Assembly (NCBI GenBank): GCA_964609215.1
Contig: CAZSQZ010000001.1
Coordinates: 124,001 to 188,000, forward strand
Length of the DNA: 64,000 bases
Reading direction: 5' to 3'
DNA from: JABDKJ01 sp964609215
Lineage (GTDB): Bacteria; Bacteroidota; Bacteroidia; Flavobacteriales_D; JABDKJ01
Both the position numbers and the translations under genes were made by a program. Each line of letters begins with the position of its first letter. Position 1 is the stretch's first letter. This document shows, piece after piece, positions 10,801 through 17,153 of this stretch. The notes beneath the pieces were generated by a model. The model was not told where the DNA came from. It saw only the letters and a program-made list of their open reading frames with translations, and made no database searches.

Positions 10801-11114
10801 ATGATGACGATATTCCGGACTGGTTAGACCCAGACGAATGTATTTCGGATTTAATTATCCCAGAAGGATTCTCGCCAAACGGTGATAACAATGGCGATTT
10901 ATGGGTCATTGAAGGCCTTGGGAAGTTCCCAAATAACAGAGTATATATTTTCAATAGATGGGGAACACCATTATCCGAATTCCAACCCTATAATAATGAT
11001 TGGGACGGAATGCACAATGGGAAACCTCTTCCTACTGGAACCTATTATTACATCATTTATCTGGATGATTCATCCGATCCTATTTCAGGTTGGGTATATA
11101 TTATAAACGAATAA
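4821..11114 (+). CDS. giant calcium-binding-repeat surface protein with T9SS type B sorting domain
   Basis: About 2097 residues from ATG 4821; an in-frame GTG at 4770 is less likely because only the ATG places a signal peptide (ending ALNSQ) at the N-terminus. Order of parts: a short Asn/Asp/Cys metal-binding-like motif (CGDGLDNDGNGLYDCADTDC), a propeller-like domain (~50-280), a lectin-like stretch (~310-510), another Cys motif (~620), an Ig-like or SprB-like domain, six cadherin/tandem-95-like domains (~712-1300) arranged as two copies of a three-domain block, about 700 residues of thrombospondin type 3 repeats rich in DSDNDGIPD, and a C-terminal gliding-motility-type (type B) sorting domain (FSPNGDNNGD ... 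YIFNRWG). Likely a Ca2+-stabilised cell-surface adhesin. The PorP/SprF gene 3 nt downstream fits the usual pairing with type B cargo. Confidence 0.9.
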   Translation: MKLSLNFVAFFFSIFLFSSALNSQEMCGDGLDNDGNGLYDCADTDCTGDAACANAFSCMPGFYAVHGNQLRQLNFDSNTYTNIGTAHTQSIKGLGYNVRDGFIYGLRSGTNQLLRVDASGVTNLGTVTGLPNQNYNAGDFASDGLLYVKQSSTVNTLYAIDISAMSATAFGLSNSLISVADMVYHEGNQAFYAIRDNNLYSIDSNDGTLTECVLTGDTENGTYSALWSSPNPNLIYAQNNSGEIYEIDLSACTQTSFATFPAPSTNNGGSCYLASFPFGSGSGNDPISDGDLDDDGIPDSNDLDIDNDGIPNDIENNCGTPFELNWADHQGTMIDGVTYEIDVPVVEDGVTVTLSSDDPSGIGASDFETIKAQNIGGITPVLYYRQDANSITDFTDIWISFSEPLKDFSFTFVDIDFVTNGWADSLAIIAFFDGFQYDLSSSEVSLTDPASINFNDASNAVIGLANNNPQSSQNGNAIITFSNPVDSVCIRYGNGPNAPANPASQIIGIGGFTGETLCDTDNDGIPDIYDTDSDDDGCLDAIESGNGHILLSDGSVAGPYGTNGYSNALEDPIDSGTPIFAPSSDNGTDFDFQNDLVDGCAFETCTNNFDDDGDGDIDCDDSDCAPVISNVSSIDPTCPAPNNGSITISASISGSGSILYSIDNGANYQASNVFNGLNPGSYTIVVQNDSETCSTTYTSNPVVLADPGCGTAPDAVTDNANATEDIGPIILDPQDNDFDAEGDPLTTTILSGPTSGGTATVINGDSISYTPGANFCGTDTIVYQICDPFLCDSDTIFIEVSCVQDAPNQGNEMVSTNEDVPLDNIDLDDNNDEPDGDPITVIVPSNSTEGGTVTANGDGTIDYIPPVNYNGADTVVYMVCDNQIPPNCVTDTLFITVLPINDAPDATGSNGNPAINDTVTVNTILNTPILICPDATDPDGDVIDVTSAIVLPTDGLISGINDGDSCFTYTPDMGFLGMDTVTVLICDPEPICDTLTIIINVTPDNETPDANTDNVTTDEDSDPIVIDVQDNDTDPEGDPLTTDILAGPTSGGTATVLNGDSVLYTPGMDFCGTDTIIYQVCDMFSCDIDTIFVDVICIQDPPNQGNEMVTTDEDTPLDGIDLDNNNNDPDGDPITITVPGNTSEGGTIVDNGDGTIDYIPPLNYNGPDTLIYEVCDDQVPPNCVTDTLFIEVLPINDAPIGTGANGIVAQNDTVFVVTGQDMPILICIDGTDVDGDAWELSDVIDPPLNGTNTGIMDGDSCITYTPDLGYLGNDTTTVIICDQEPLCDTITIIINVIPPIDTDNDGILDFIDLDDDNDGIPDTVENATASNGGDTDMDSIPDSLDLDSDNDGIPDIVEAGGMDIDGDGIVDDQLDADADGIPDSVDVDFTLGTDANMDGIDDDFQGGPDMDADGIQDDDDPDANGDGMDDDDNTPNPPDFDADGSPDFQDLDSDDDGLNDVVEANDGDASIDPDGDGMVGTGVIFDNDFDGFADIVDTDDNTSPSPGDGFGTPLELPDSDGDSNPDHLDLDSDNDGIPDEVEGDRDGDGEPDDFDGDMVPDYQDLDSDNDGIADVLEAGGSDPDGDGIVGLGMSVDTDGDGLPDIIDNDINDGIDGNNEPLDDSTSILWDNDGDGNNDDDNDTDQDGNPDYVDLDSDNDGLQDIIEAGGEDTDGDGMVDTFNDANDDGWDDDENIPNPEDTDNDGMPDHQDLDSDDDGIFDIIEINDGDVTVDADMDGMIDDFDDDDDNNGWDDEVAASPFENPDTDGDGVVDHEDSDSDNDGILDEYENDPNGDGNGPDDFDNDGIPDYQDLDSDDDTIPDVVEAGGEDTNGDGVIDDFNDGDGDGADDDDIQLDPADTDMDGAPDHNDIDSDNDGITDIIEANSGDTSLDTDGDGMVDINIDANGDGWVDDIGVSDPPDFDGDGDPDYLDLDSDADGIPDELENDVNGDGIGPDDSDLDGSPNYLDVDSDGDGLPDMEEFDPDGDGIPNDCDDDDIPDWLDPDECISDLIIPEGFSPNGDNNGDLWVIEGLGKFPNNRVYIFNRWGTPLSEFQPYNNDWDGMHNGKPLPTGTYYYIIYLDDSSDPISGWVYIINE
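6955..8712 (+). repeat. duplicated block of three Ig/cadherin-like domains inside the giant protein
   Basis: Two consecutive segments (about 6955-7830 and 7840-8712) each encode the same three domains in the same order: one with TED(or DED) ... GTATV ... YTPG, one starting NQGNEMV ... DEPDGDPI, and one with ILICPDATD or ILICIDGTD ... SCFTYTPD. Corresponding domains match each other better than their neighbours do. This points to a single duplication of an ~880-bp unit. Boundaries are approximate. Confidence 0.75.
8718..10836 (+). repeat. thrombospondin type 3-like Asp-rich repeat array (protein level)
   Basis: The coding sequence here repeats variants of DxDxDGIPDxxDLDSDNDG for about 700 residues. 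These loops bind Ca2+ in thrombospondin type 3 and related bacterial proteins. A longer period of alternating DSDNDGIPD, EAGG and DFNDDGWDDD segments overlies the short one. Codons for Asp are mostly GAT, which gives the DNA a strong 3-base ATG/GAT pattern and creates long spurious antisense frames. Confidence 0.85.
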
Positions 11115-11117
11115 AAA

Positions 11118-12059
11118 ATGGAGAAGCTTACAAAGATGAAAAAGATATCGACTATTCTAATCGCTATAATTTGCTTTGGATGCACTGATTCCATTGCACA
11201 ACAAGATGTTCAGTTCACACAATATTTCTGGAATAAGTTATTAATTAATTCAGGGTATGCCGGGAGCCATGACAATGCCTCAATCACACTAATCCATAGA
11301 GATCAATGGATGGGAATTGTAGATGATGGAAGACCTGTTTCTCAAGCATTTACCTTTCATACTCCACTTAGAAACGATAAGATTGGAGTAGGTTTGAGTG
11401 TCATACGAGATAACTTAGGGCCTACTGAGTCTACGAATATTGCCGGTGACTTTGCCTACAGAATCAAAGTTGATGATAAGTCACGATTAGCTTTTGGAGT
11501 GAAAGCCAGTGTAGATTTATTTAAGGCTAATTTGTTAGGCCTAGTAGGAACAGCAGGTGATCCAGCTTTCGCAAGTGACTTTGGAGGTAGGACATTGCCA
11601 AATTTTGGTGCCAGTCTCTACTATTGGAGCGATAATGTATTTGCTGGTTTTAGTGCTCCTCGTTTATTAGAAAACGATCTAGCAGAAAGCAATAATACTA
11701 TTCAAGGACTAGAAAAAAGACATTACTACGCCATGGCTGGTTATGTATTTGACATCAGTCCATTGCTTAAGTTCAAACCTACATTCCTCGCAAAAATAGA
11801 AAGCAACTCTCCCACATCTTTTGATGTAACAGGAAATTTTCTAATTAAAGAAAAACTATGGTTAGGAGCAGCTTATCGTTCAGAAGATAGTTTTGATGCG
11901 AATGTTTCCTATTTGTTTAGTTCGGCATTCAGAGCAGGTTTCGCTTGGGATTTTACCACAAGTGAATTACAGAATGTAAATGATGGTTCTTGGGAAATTA
12001 TGCTTGGATATGACTTGAATTTCAATAAAGAAAAGTTGATGTCACCAAGATACTTTTAA
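11118..12059 (+). CDS. PorP/SprF family T9SS outer-membrane protein
   Basis: A 313-residue predicted outer-membrane barrel of the PorP/SprF family, involved in exporting or anchoring T9SS cargo. A typical N-terminal pattern follows the signal peptide: QDVQFTQYFWNKLLINSGYAG, then HRDQWMGI and a series of beta-strands. The first ATG (11118) lies 3 nt after the giant protein's stop; a second ATG at 11136 (MKKISTIL) would give a more standard signal peptide. Many Bacteroidota genomes pair one PorP/SprF gene with each type B sorting-domain protein, as here and unlike the single PorP of the core motor locus. A strong terminator closes the transcription unit. Confidence 0.88.
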   Translation: MEKLTKMKKISTILIAIICFGCTDSIAQQDVQFTQYFWNKLLINSGYAGSHDNASITLIHRDQWMGIVDDGRPVSQAFTFHTPLRNDKIGVGLSVIRDNLGPTESTNIAGDFAYRIKVDDKSRLAFGVKASVDLFKANLLGLVGTAGDPAFASDFGGRTLPNFGASLYYWSDNVFAGFSAPRLLENDLAESNNTIQGLEKRHYYAMAGYVFDISPLLKFKPTFLAKIESNSPTSFDVTGNFLIKEKLWLGAAYRSEDSFDANVSYLFSSAFRAGFAWDFTTSELQNVNDGSWEIMLGYDLNFNKEKLMSPRYF

Positions 12060-12077
12060 GAAAATTGACCTAATTGG

Positions 12078-12111
12078 AAAAGCCTGAGTAAATTAATACT
12101 TGGGCTTTTTT
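12078..12111 (+). terminator. rho-independent terminator after the adhesin-PorP/SprF unit
   Basis: A stem of AAAAGCCTGAGTA against TACTTGGGCTTTT with a 6-nt AATTAA loop is followed by a T-run. Two G-U pairs are present. It lies between two convergent genes and mainly serves the plus strand, because the opposite strand has only a short T-run. Confidence 0.75.
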
Positions 12112-14206
12112 ATGCAACAATACTCCAATCTTTATCTCTTTTCTTCAAAGAGTTATAATGATTCAATATCATTTGATGTTCACCCAAACCTAAATCAGGA
12201 TCTTTCTCCAATAAATCAAAAGCTTCATCTCTTGCTACTTTTAAAATATCCTGGTCTTGAACTAAATTTCCAATTCTTAACTCTGGTATTCCACTTTGCT
12301 GAGTTCCCATAATATCTCCAGGACCTCTAAGTTGCAAATCAACCTCTGAAATTTCAAAACCATCCGTTGTCCTTACCATGGTTTCCATTCTTACTTTAGC
12401 ATCAGCTGAAAGCTTATAACTGGTCATCAAAATACAATACGATTGCTCTGCACCTCTTCCTACTCTTCCTCTCAATTGATGTAATTGAGAAAGCCCAAAT
12501 CGCTCTGCACTTTCTATAAGCATAATACTGGCATTAGGCACATTTACTCCTACTTCTATTACTGTAGTTGCAACTAATATCTGTGTTTCCCCTTTGGCAA
12601 AGCGCTGCATTTCAAAGTCTTTAGCTTCAGGCTTCATTTGTCCATGTACAATACTAATTTGGTACTTGGGTTTTGGAAAACGCCTGCTAATGGCCTCAAA
12701 ACCATCCATCAAATCTTTATAATCCAAAGTCTCTGATTCTTGAATCAATGGGTAAACAATATATGCTTGCCTACCCTTTTCAATTTCGCTTTCAATGAAA
12801 TTAAATACTTGAATACGGGCTTTCTCAAATCGATGACTTGTAGAAATCTCTTTTCTTCCAGGAGGTAATTCATCGATTACAGAAACATCCAAATCACCAT
12901 AAACTGTCATAGCTAAAGTTCTTGGAATGGGCGTAGCCGTCATTACTAAAACGTGTGGCGGGTTGCTGTTTTTCTTCCACAACTTTGCTCTTTGGGCTAC
13001 TCCAAAGCGATGCTGTTCATCTATTACTGCAAAGCCTAAATTCTTAAAGACAACTTTGTCTTCCAATAGTGCATGTGTACCCACTATGATATCTATCGTT
13101 CCATTTCTTAGGCCCTCATCTATTTCTCTCCTTACTGCTGTCTTCGTTGAACCGGTTAACAAAGCAACCTTAACATCCATTTTATGTAGGTATTCTTTCA
13201 AGGTTTGAAAATGTTGTATTGCAAGTATCTCGGTAGGAGCCATTAAGCAGGATTGATAAAGATTATCCTTTGCCAAGAGCATACAAAACAATGCAACAAT
13301 GGTCTTACCACTTCCCACATCACCTTGCATTAAGCGATTCATTTGATAACCACTTTTTAAATCACGCCTTATTTCTTTCAATACTTTTTTCTGAGCTTCT
13401 GTCAGGTCAAAAGGCAAATGGTTCCCGTAAAATGTATTAAACACATTGCCCACCTCTGGAAAGGTTAAACCTTTAAAGTGTCTTTTTGAAAATTTATTCT
13501 GTTTACCCAGCTTAATCTGCAGGAAAAAGAATTCCTCAAATTTCAATCGCCATTTTGCTCTTTTAAGATCATGGTCATTTTTTGGAAAGTGAATATCCAG
13601 GTAAGCCTTTTCTCTGGATGGTAATTTCAATTTATCTAATAAATTTCTTGGCAAAACTTCATGCAATTGACCGCGAACATCTCTTAGAACATAAGCGAGT
13701 AACTTCTCTATTCCCTTACTATTCAATCCTCTATTACTTAGCTTCTCACCAGAATGATAAACAGGTTGCAGCTTGCTGGGGTTGGGTTTTTCCACATTTT
13801 GAACCTTCTCTAATTCAGGATGAGCAATATTCAAATTCCCCTGAAAAGCACTTGGCTTCCCAAACAAGAGATATTCATCTCGGGTATTCAATATTTCACT
13901 CACCCACTTTATCCCCTTAAACCAAACCAGTTTTATTTTACCCGAATCATCTTGAAAAATTGCCTCTAATCTTCTTCCTCTTTTTTGCTTGATTTCTTTG
14001 ACACTTACAATCCTACCCTTAAACTGATAAGACTCTTGCATATTGAGCACATCCTTAATTCTGGTGATCTTTGTTTTATCAATATATCTGAAAGGAAAAT
14101 AATTGAGAAGGTCAAAGAAAGTATATATACCAGCTTCTTCCTTGAGAGTATTTCCCCTTGCGGGGCCAACACCCTTTAAATATTCTATGGGAGTATAGAT
14201 GTCCAG
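12110..14206 (-). CDS. recG: ATP-dependent DNA helicase RecG, apparently started at CTG
   Basis: RecG remodels stalled replication forks and Holliday junctions. The protein has the N-terminal wedge domain with OB-fold, Walker A (QGDVGSGKT), a DEQH box (VIDEQHRFGV), the TATPIPRTL motif, and the C-terminal helicase and RecG-specific motifs (QLRGRVGRG). The first GTG (14050) would give only 646 residues and cut off the conserved start. In the same frame upstream the sequence still encodes TPIEYLKGVGP and FDLLNYFPFRYID, hallmarks of RecG N-termini, and there is no ATG, GTG or TTG before the pdhC stop at 14246. A CTG at 14206 gives 698 residues, the usual length. The gene follows pdhC in the same frame after 39 nt. 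Family certain, start codon inferred. Confidence 0.9.
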   Translation of the reverse strand: MDIYTPIEYLKGVGPARGNTLKEEAGIYTFFDLLNYFPFRYIDKTKITRIKDVLNMQESYQFKGRIVSVKEIKQKRGRRLEAIFQDDSGKIKLVWFKGIKWVSEILNTRDEYLLFGKPSAFQGNLNIAHPELEKVQNVEKPNPSKLQPVYHSGEKLSNRGLNSKGIEKLLAYVLRDVRGQLHEVLPRNLLDKLKLPSREKAYLDIHFPKNDHDLKRAKWRLKFEEFFFLQIKLGKQNKFSKRHFKGLTFPEVGNVFNTFYGNHLPFDLTEAQKKVLKEIRRDLKSGYQMNRLMQGDVGSGKTIVALFCMLLAKDNLYQSCLMAPTEILAIQHFQTLKEYLHKMDVKVALLTGSTKTAVRREIDEGLRNGTIDIIVGTHALLEDKVVFKNLGFAVIDEQHRFGVAQRAKLWKKNSNPPHVLVMTATPIPRTLAMTVYGDLDVSVIDELPPGRKEISTSHRFEKARIQVFNFIESEIEKGRQAYIVYPLIQESETLDYKDLMDGFEAISRRFPKPKYQISIVHGQMKPEAKDFEMQRFAKGETQILVATTVIEVGVNVPNASIMLIESAERFGLSQLHQLRGRVGRGAEQSYCILMTSYKLSADAKVRMETMVRTTDGFEISEVDLQLRGPGDIMGTQQSGIPELRIGNLVQDQDILKVARDEAFDLLEKDPDLGLGEHQMILNHYNSLKKRDKDWSIVA

Positions 14207-14245
14207 CTTTCCTCTTAAAAGCTTGAACTTAAGAAATTCTCTTGA

Positions 14246-15517
14246 CTAAATAGAAGCCTCTCCAAGCAGAAGTAATGGGTTTTCCATATAATCCCTAAAT
14301 GTCTTAAGGAAAGCTGAACCAACTGCTCCATCTACCACTCTATGATCACAAGAAAGTGTAACCTTCATGGTATTGCCCACTACTATTTGCCCATTTTTAA
14401 CCACAGGTTTCTCTACAATCGTTCCAACCGCCATAATACACGCATCTGGTGGATTAACTATAGCTGTAAATTCATCTATTCCAAACATTCCAAGATTTGA
14501 AATAGTAAATGTATTTCCTTCCCAGTCCTCTGGTTGCAATTTCTTCGCCTTTGCCCTTCCAGCAAATTCTCTTACTTCTGTTCCTATCTGGGTCAAGGTC
14601 TTTCCATCGGCATAACGCACAACTGGGACCAGCAGTCCTTCATCTACAGCAACAGCTACTCCTATATTAATGTGATCATTATATCGAATTCTATCTCCTA
14701 ACCATGAGGAATTTACTTTAGGATGTTTCCTCAAGGATTTTGCGACTGCTTTGATCACGAGGTCATTAAATGAAATTTTTGCTGGTGCTATTTGTTTATT
14801 GATGATTTTTCTTCCCTCAATGGTCGCATCCATATTCATTTCTATAGTCAAATAGAAATGCGGTGCCGTAAATTTACTTTCAGACAGTCGAGAAGCAATC
14901 ACTTTTCTCATCTGCGAAACTGGTTCCTCGCTAAAACTTTCTGTTCCAACAAAAGCAGGAGCAGACATCCCTCCACCATTATAATTTTCAATGTCTCTTT
15001 TGATGATTCTTCCATGCTCACCGCTTCCCCTTACCATGGCAATATTAATCCCCTTTTCCGATGCCAACTTTTTAGCTAAAGGAGATGCTTTTAATCTTCC
15101 ATTAGAAGCAGGTTGAACAGAAACAACTGCTGGTGCAGGCTTTGAAACCGTTACAGGTTTTGGACTTGGAGCAGGTTCTTTAGTAGCAACAGGTGCCACA
15201 GCTGGAACTTCTTTCTTCTCCTCACTTTTATTTGCTGAAGCTTTTTCGTCTTCAGCTAAAAGAGCCGAATAATCCTCTCCTTTCTCTCCAAGAATACACA
15301 AAATGGAATCTACTGGAGCGGCTTTGCTTTTCTCGACTCCTATGTATAATAGAACTCCGTCCTGAAACGATTCAAATTCCATAGTAGCCTTGTCCGTTTC
15401 TATTTCTGCTAGTAGCTCACCGGACTCTACTTCGTCTCCAACTTTTTTATGCCATTCTGCAACAACACCTTCTTCCATGGTGTCACTTAACTTGGGCATT
15501 CTTACGATTTCAGCCAT
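14246..15517 (-). CDS. pdhC: pyruvate dehydrogenase E2, dihydrolipoamide acetyltransferase
   Basis: Transfers acetyl groups from E1 to coenzyme A in the pyruvate dehydrogenase complex, in the cytoplasm. The 423 residues hold one lipoyl domain (1-78; lipoylated Lys about 43 in ETDKATME), an Ala/Pro/Lys-rich linker, a peripheral-subunit-binding domain (~140-178, ASPLAKKLASEKGI), and the acyltransferase domain (~195-423) with the catalytic HRVVDG motif (His ~392, Asp ~396). It starts 23 nt after the E1-alpha stop. The single lipoyl domain and the gene order porU-porV-cdd-pdhA-pdhC fit Bacteroidota. Confidence 0.95.
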   Translation of the reverse strand: MAEIVRMPKLSDTMEEGVVAEWHKKVGDEVESGELLAEIETDKATMEFESFQDGVLLYIGVEKSKAAPVDSILCILGEKGEDYSALLAEDEKASANKSEEKKEVPAVAPVATKEPAPSPKPVTVSKPAPAVVSVQPASNGRLKASPLAKKLASEKGINIAMVRGSGEHGRIIKRDIENYNGGGMSAPAFVGTESFSEEPVSQMRKVIASRLSESKFTAPHFYLTIEMNMDATIEGRKIINKQIAPAKISFNDLVIKAVAKSLRKHPKVNSSWLGDRIRYNDHINIGVAVAVDEGLLVPVVRYADGKTLTQIGTEVREFAGRAKAKKLQPEDWEGNTFTISNLGMFGIDEFTAIVNPPDACIMAVGTIVEKPVVKNGQIVVGNTMKVTLSCDHRVVDGAVGSAFLKTFRDYMENPLLLLGEASI

Positions 15518-15540
15518 CTGTCTTGTTCGGTTAAATTTAA

Positions 15541-16575
15541 TTAGTCGTTTACGAAAGGATAATCTGTTTGAGTATATACATCCTCATAAAGTTCTTTGGC
15601 ATCTGGTAGAGGACTTTCTTCAGCAAACTTTACGGCCTCCTCTACTTCTTTCTTCACAGCAGTTTGTATTGCCTTTATCTTAGCATCGCTAAGCCATTTG
15701 TTCTTTTGTATCATGTGCAAGACATGTGCTATTGGGTCCTGATCTTTGTACTCCTCCACTTCCTTCTTTGTTCTATACTTCTGAGGATCTGACATTGAGT
15801 GTCCTTTATACCTATATGTTTTTATCTCCAATAAATATGGGCCATTTCCAGATCGGCAATGTGCCAAAGCCTTAGTAAAAGCATCTGCAACGGCTTCCGG
15901 TTTCATGCCATCTACTGGCTCTGCTGGCATATCATAGGATAAACCTAATTTGTATAATTCATGCACATTAGAAGTCCTTTCAACAGAAGTTCCCATTGCA
16001 TAACCATTATTTTCGATGACATAAACCACAGGTAATTTCCAGGTCATTGCAATATTGAAAGTTTCATGCAAAGCACCTTGCCTTACAGCACCATCACCCA
16101 TATAGCACATTGAAACACTATCATTTCCTTTGTATTTATCTGCAAAAGCCATTCCAGCGCCCAATGGAATCTGTCCTCCGACAATACCGTGCCCACCATA
16201 AAGATTCCTATCCTTATCAAACATGTGCATGGAACCTCCCTTTCCTTTTGAGCTTCCAGTAGTTTTTCCATATAACTCTGCCATTACAACCTTTGCTGGC
16301 GTACCTAAAGCCATAGGATGCGCATGATCTCTGTACGCAGTAATAACTCGATCATTTTCGCTCATCGCCTCTACCATTCCAGCTAGAATGGCCTCCTGTC
16401 CAATATACAGGTGGCAGAATCCACCAAATTTTTGTTGAATGTAAAGTTGACCACATTTTTCCTCGAATTTCCTCCATAGTAACATGTCCTCATACCATTT
16501 GATATAAGTAGCTTTGGAGTACTCTCCTTTTTTAGTCATCTTCTTTTTAGTCTTCTTTGCAGTTGCAGTAGCCAT
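15541..16575 (-). CDS. pdhA: pyruvate dehydrogenase E1 component, alpha subunit
   Basis: The thiamine-diphosphate-binding half of the E1 heterotetramer that decarboxylates pyruvate. The 344 residues include the ThDP motif GDG...N (GDGAVRQGALHETFN ... ENN) and phosphorylation-loop-like RYKGHSMSDP. I chose ATG 16575 over the upstream ATG 16614, whose extra 13 residues (MTFIFVSLLNRLN) look non-native. The N-terminus carries an unusual Ala/Lys-rich tail (ATAKKTKKKMTKKG) before the family start. The beta subunit gene is not adjacent and must be elsewhere. A TATATTTG promoter-like element lies 24 nt upstream. Confidence 0.93.
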   Translation of the reverse strand: MATATAKKTKKKMTKKGEYSKATYIKWYEDMLLWRKFEEKCGQLYIQQKFGGFCHLYIGQEAILAGMVEAMSENDRVITAYRDHAHPMALGTPAKVVMAELYGKTTGSSKGKGGSMHMFDKDRNLYGGHGIVGGQIPLGAGMAFADKYKGNDSVSMCYMGDGAVRQGALHETFNIAMTWKLPVVYVIENNGYAMGTSVERTSNVHELYKLGLSYDMPAEPVDGMKPEAVADAFTKALAHCRSGNGPYLLEIKTYRYKGHSMSDPQKYRTKKEVEEYKDQDPIAHVLHMIQKNKWLSDAKIKAIQTAVKKEVEEAVKFAEESPLPDAKELYEDVYTQTDYPFVND

Positions 16576-16598
16576 ATTTAGCCTATTTAAAAGGGAAA

Positions 16599-16606
16599 CA
16601 AATATA
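16599..16606 (-). promoter_or_regulatory. possible -7 element for pdhA-pdhC-recG
   Basis: The minus strand reads TATATTTG, matching the Bacteroidota TAnnTTTG element, in the 83-nt gap between cdd and pdhA. No TTG lies at the expected 19-nt spacing, so the call rests on the -7 element alone. Confidence 0.35.
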
Positions 16607-16658
16607 AATGTCAATTGTTAAATAGAACTTAAATTTCCAAAGAGATTTGAAAATATTT

Positions 16659-17150
16659 CTACTTTTTCAATGAACTTAGGTTAAAACCGAATGGCAGAAG
16701 GTCTGAAACACGATCTATTGAGTAAATCTCATCATTTGTTGAAGCCATAAAAAAACGAATTTCTTGTTTTTGATTCAATTCCGCTTCTAACATAGCCTGT
16801 CTGCACATTCCGCAAGGGCTTACTGGCTTTTTTATCTCTACTCTTTCGGATTGTGCATAAACTGCAATAGCTTCAATAACCGCATCTGGTCGCTGACTAA
16901 GTAAATAATTAAGAGCTACTCTTTCAGCACAAGTACCTACAGGATAAGAAGCATTTTCTTGATTATTTCCGGTAAAGATTGCTCCATCATCCAAAAGTAT
17001 TGAAGCCCCTACTAAAAACTCGGAATAAGGTGCATATGCTTTTTCAGATGCTTGAATAGCAGCATCTATGAGTTGAACATACTTTGCCTGTAACTCTGAT
17101 TTGTGAGCGTATTGGGTTAGCTTAAGTTTATGTTCGATAAATTGACTCAG
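16659..17150 (-). CDS. cdd: cytidine deaminase, apparently started at CTG
   Basis: Deaminates cytidine and deoxycytidine for pyrimidine salvage. The zinc site is complete: Cys74-Ala-Glu76 (GTCAERVAL) and the PCGMC pair (Cys113, Cys116). The substrate-binding NNQENASYP is also present. The first TTG (16994) would start inside the fold and give only 111 residues. The same frame upstream encodes AYAPYSEFLVGAS, a hallmark of the family, and about 37 further residues, without any ATG, GTG or TTG, until the porV stop. A CTG at 17150, 3 nt after the porV TAA and in the same frame, gives 163 residues, normal for the family. Translation may be coupled to porV. Confidence 0.88.
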   Translation of the reverse strand: MSQFIEHKLKLTQYAHKSELQAKYVQLIDAAIQASEKAYAPYSEFLVGASILLDDGAIFTGNNQENASYPVGTCAERVALNYLLSQRPDAVIEAIAVYAQSERVEIKKPVSPCGMCRQAMLEAELNQKQEIRFFMASTNDEIYSIDRVSDLLPFGFNLSSLKK

Positions 17151-17153
17151 ATT

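Noticed and set aside
6227..10954. Long antisense open frames opposite the giant surface protein
   Set aside because: They follow from the GAT-rich repeat codons on the coding strand, give low-complexity proteins, and have no starts or neighbours of their own.
12110..14206. recG as a 5'-truncated pseudogene
   Set aside because: The conserved N-terminal residues are all present and in frame; only a standard start codon is missing.
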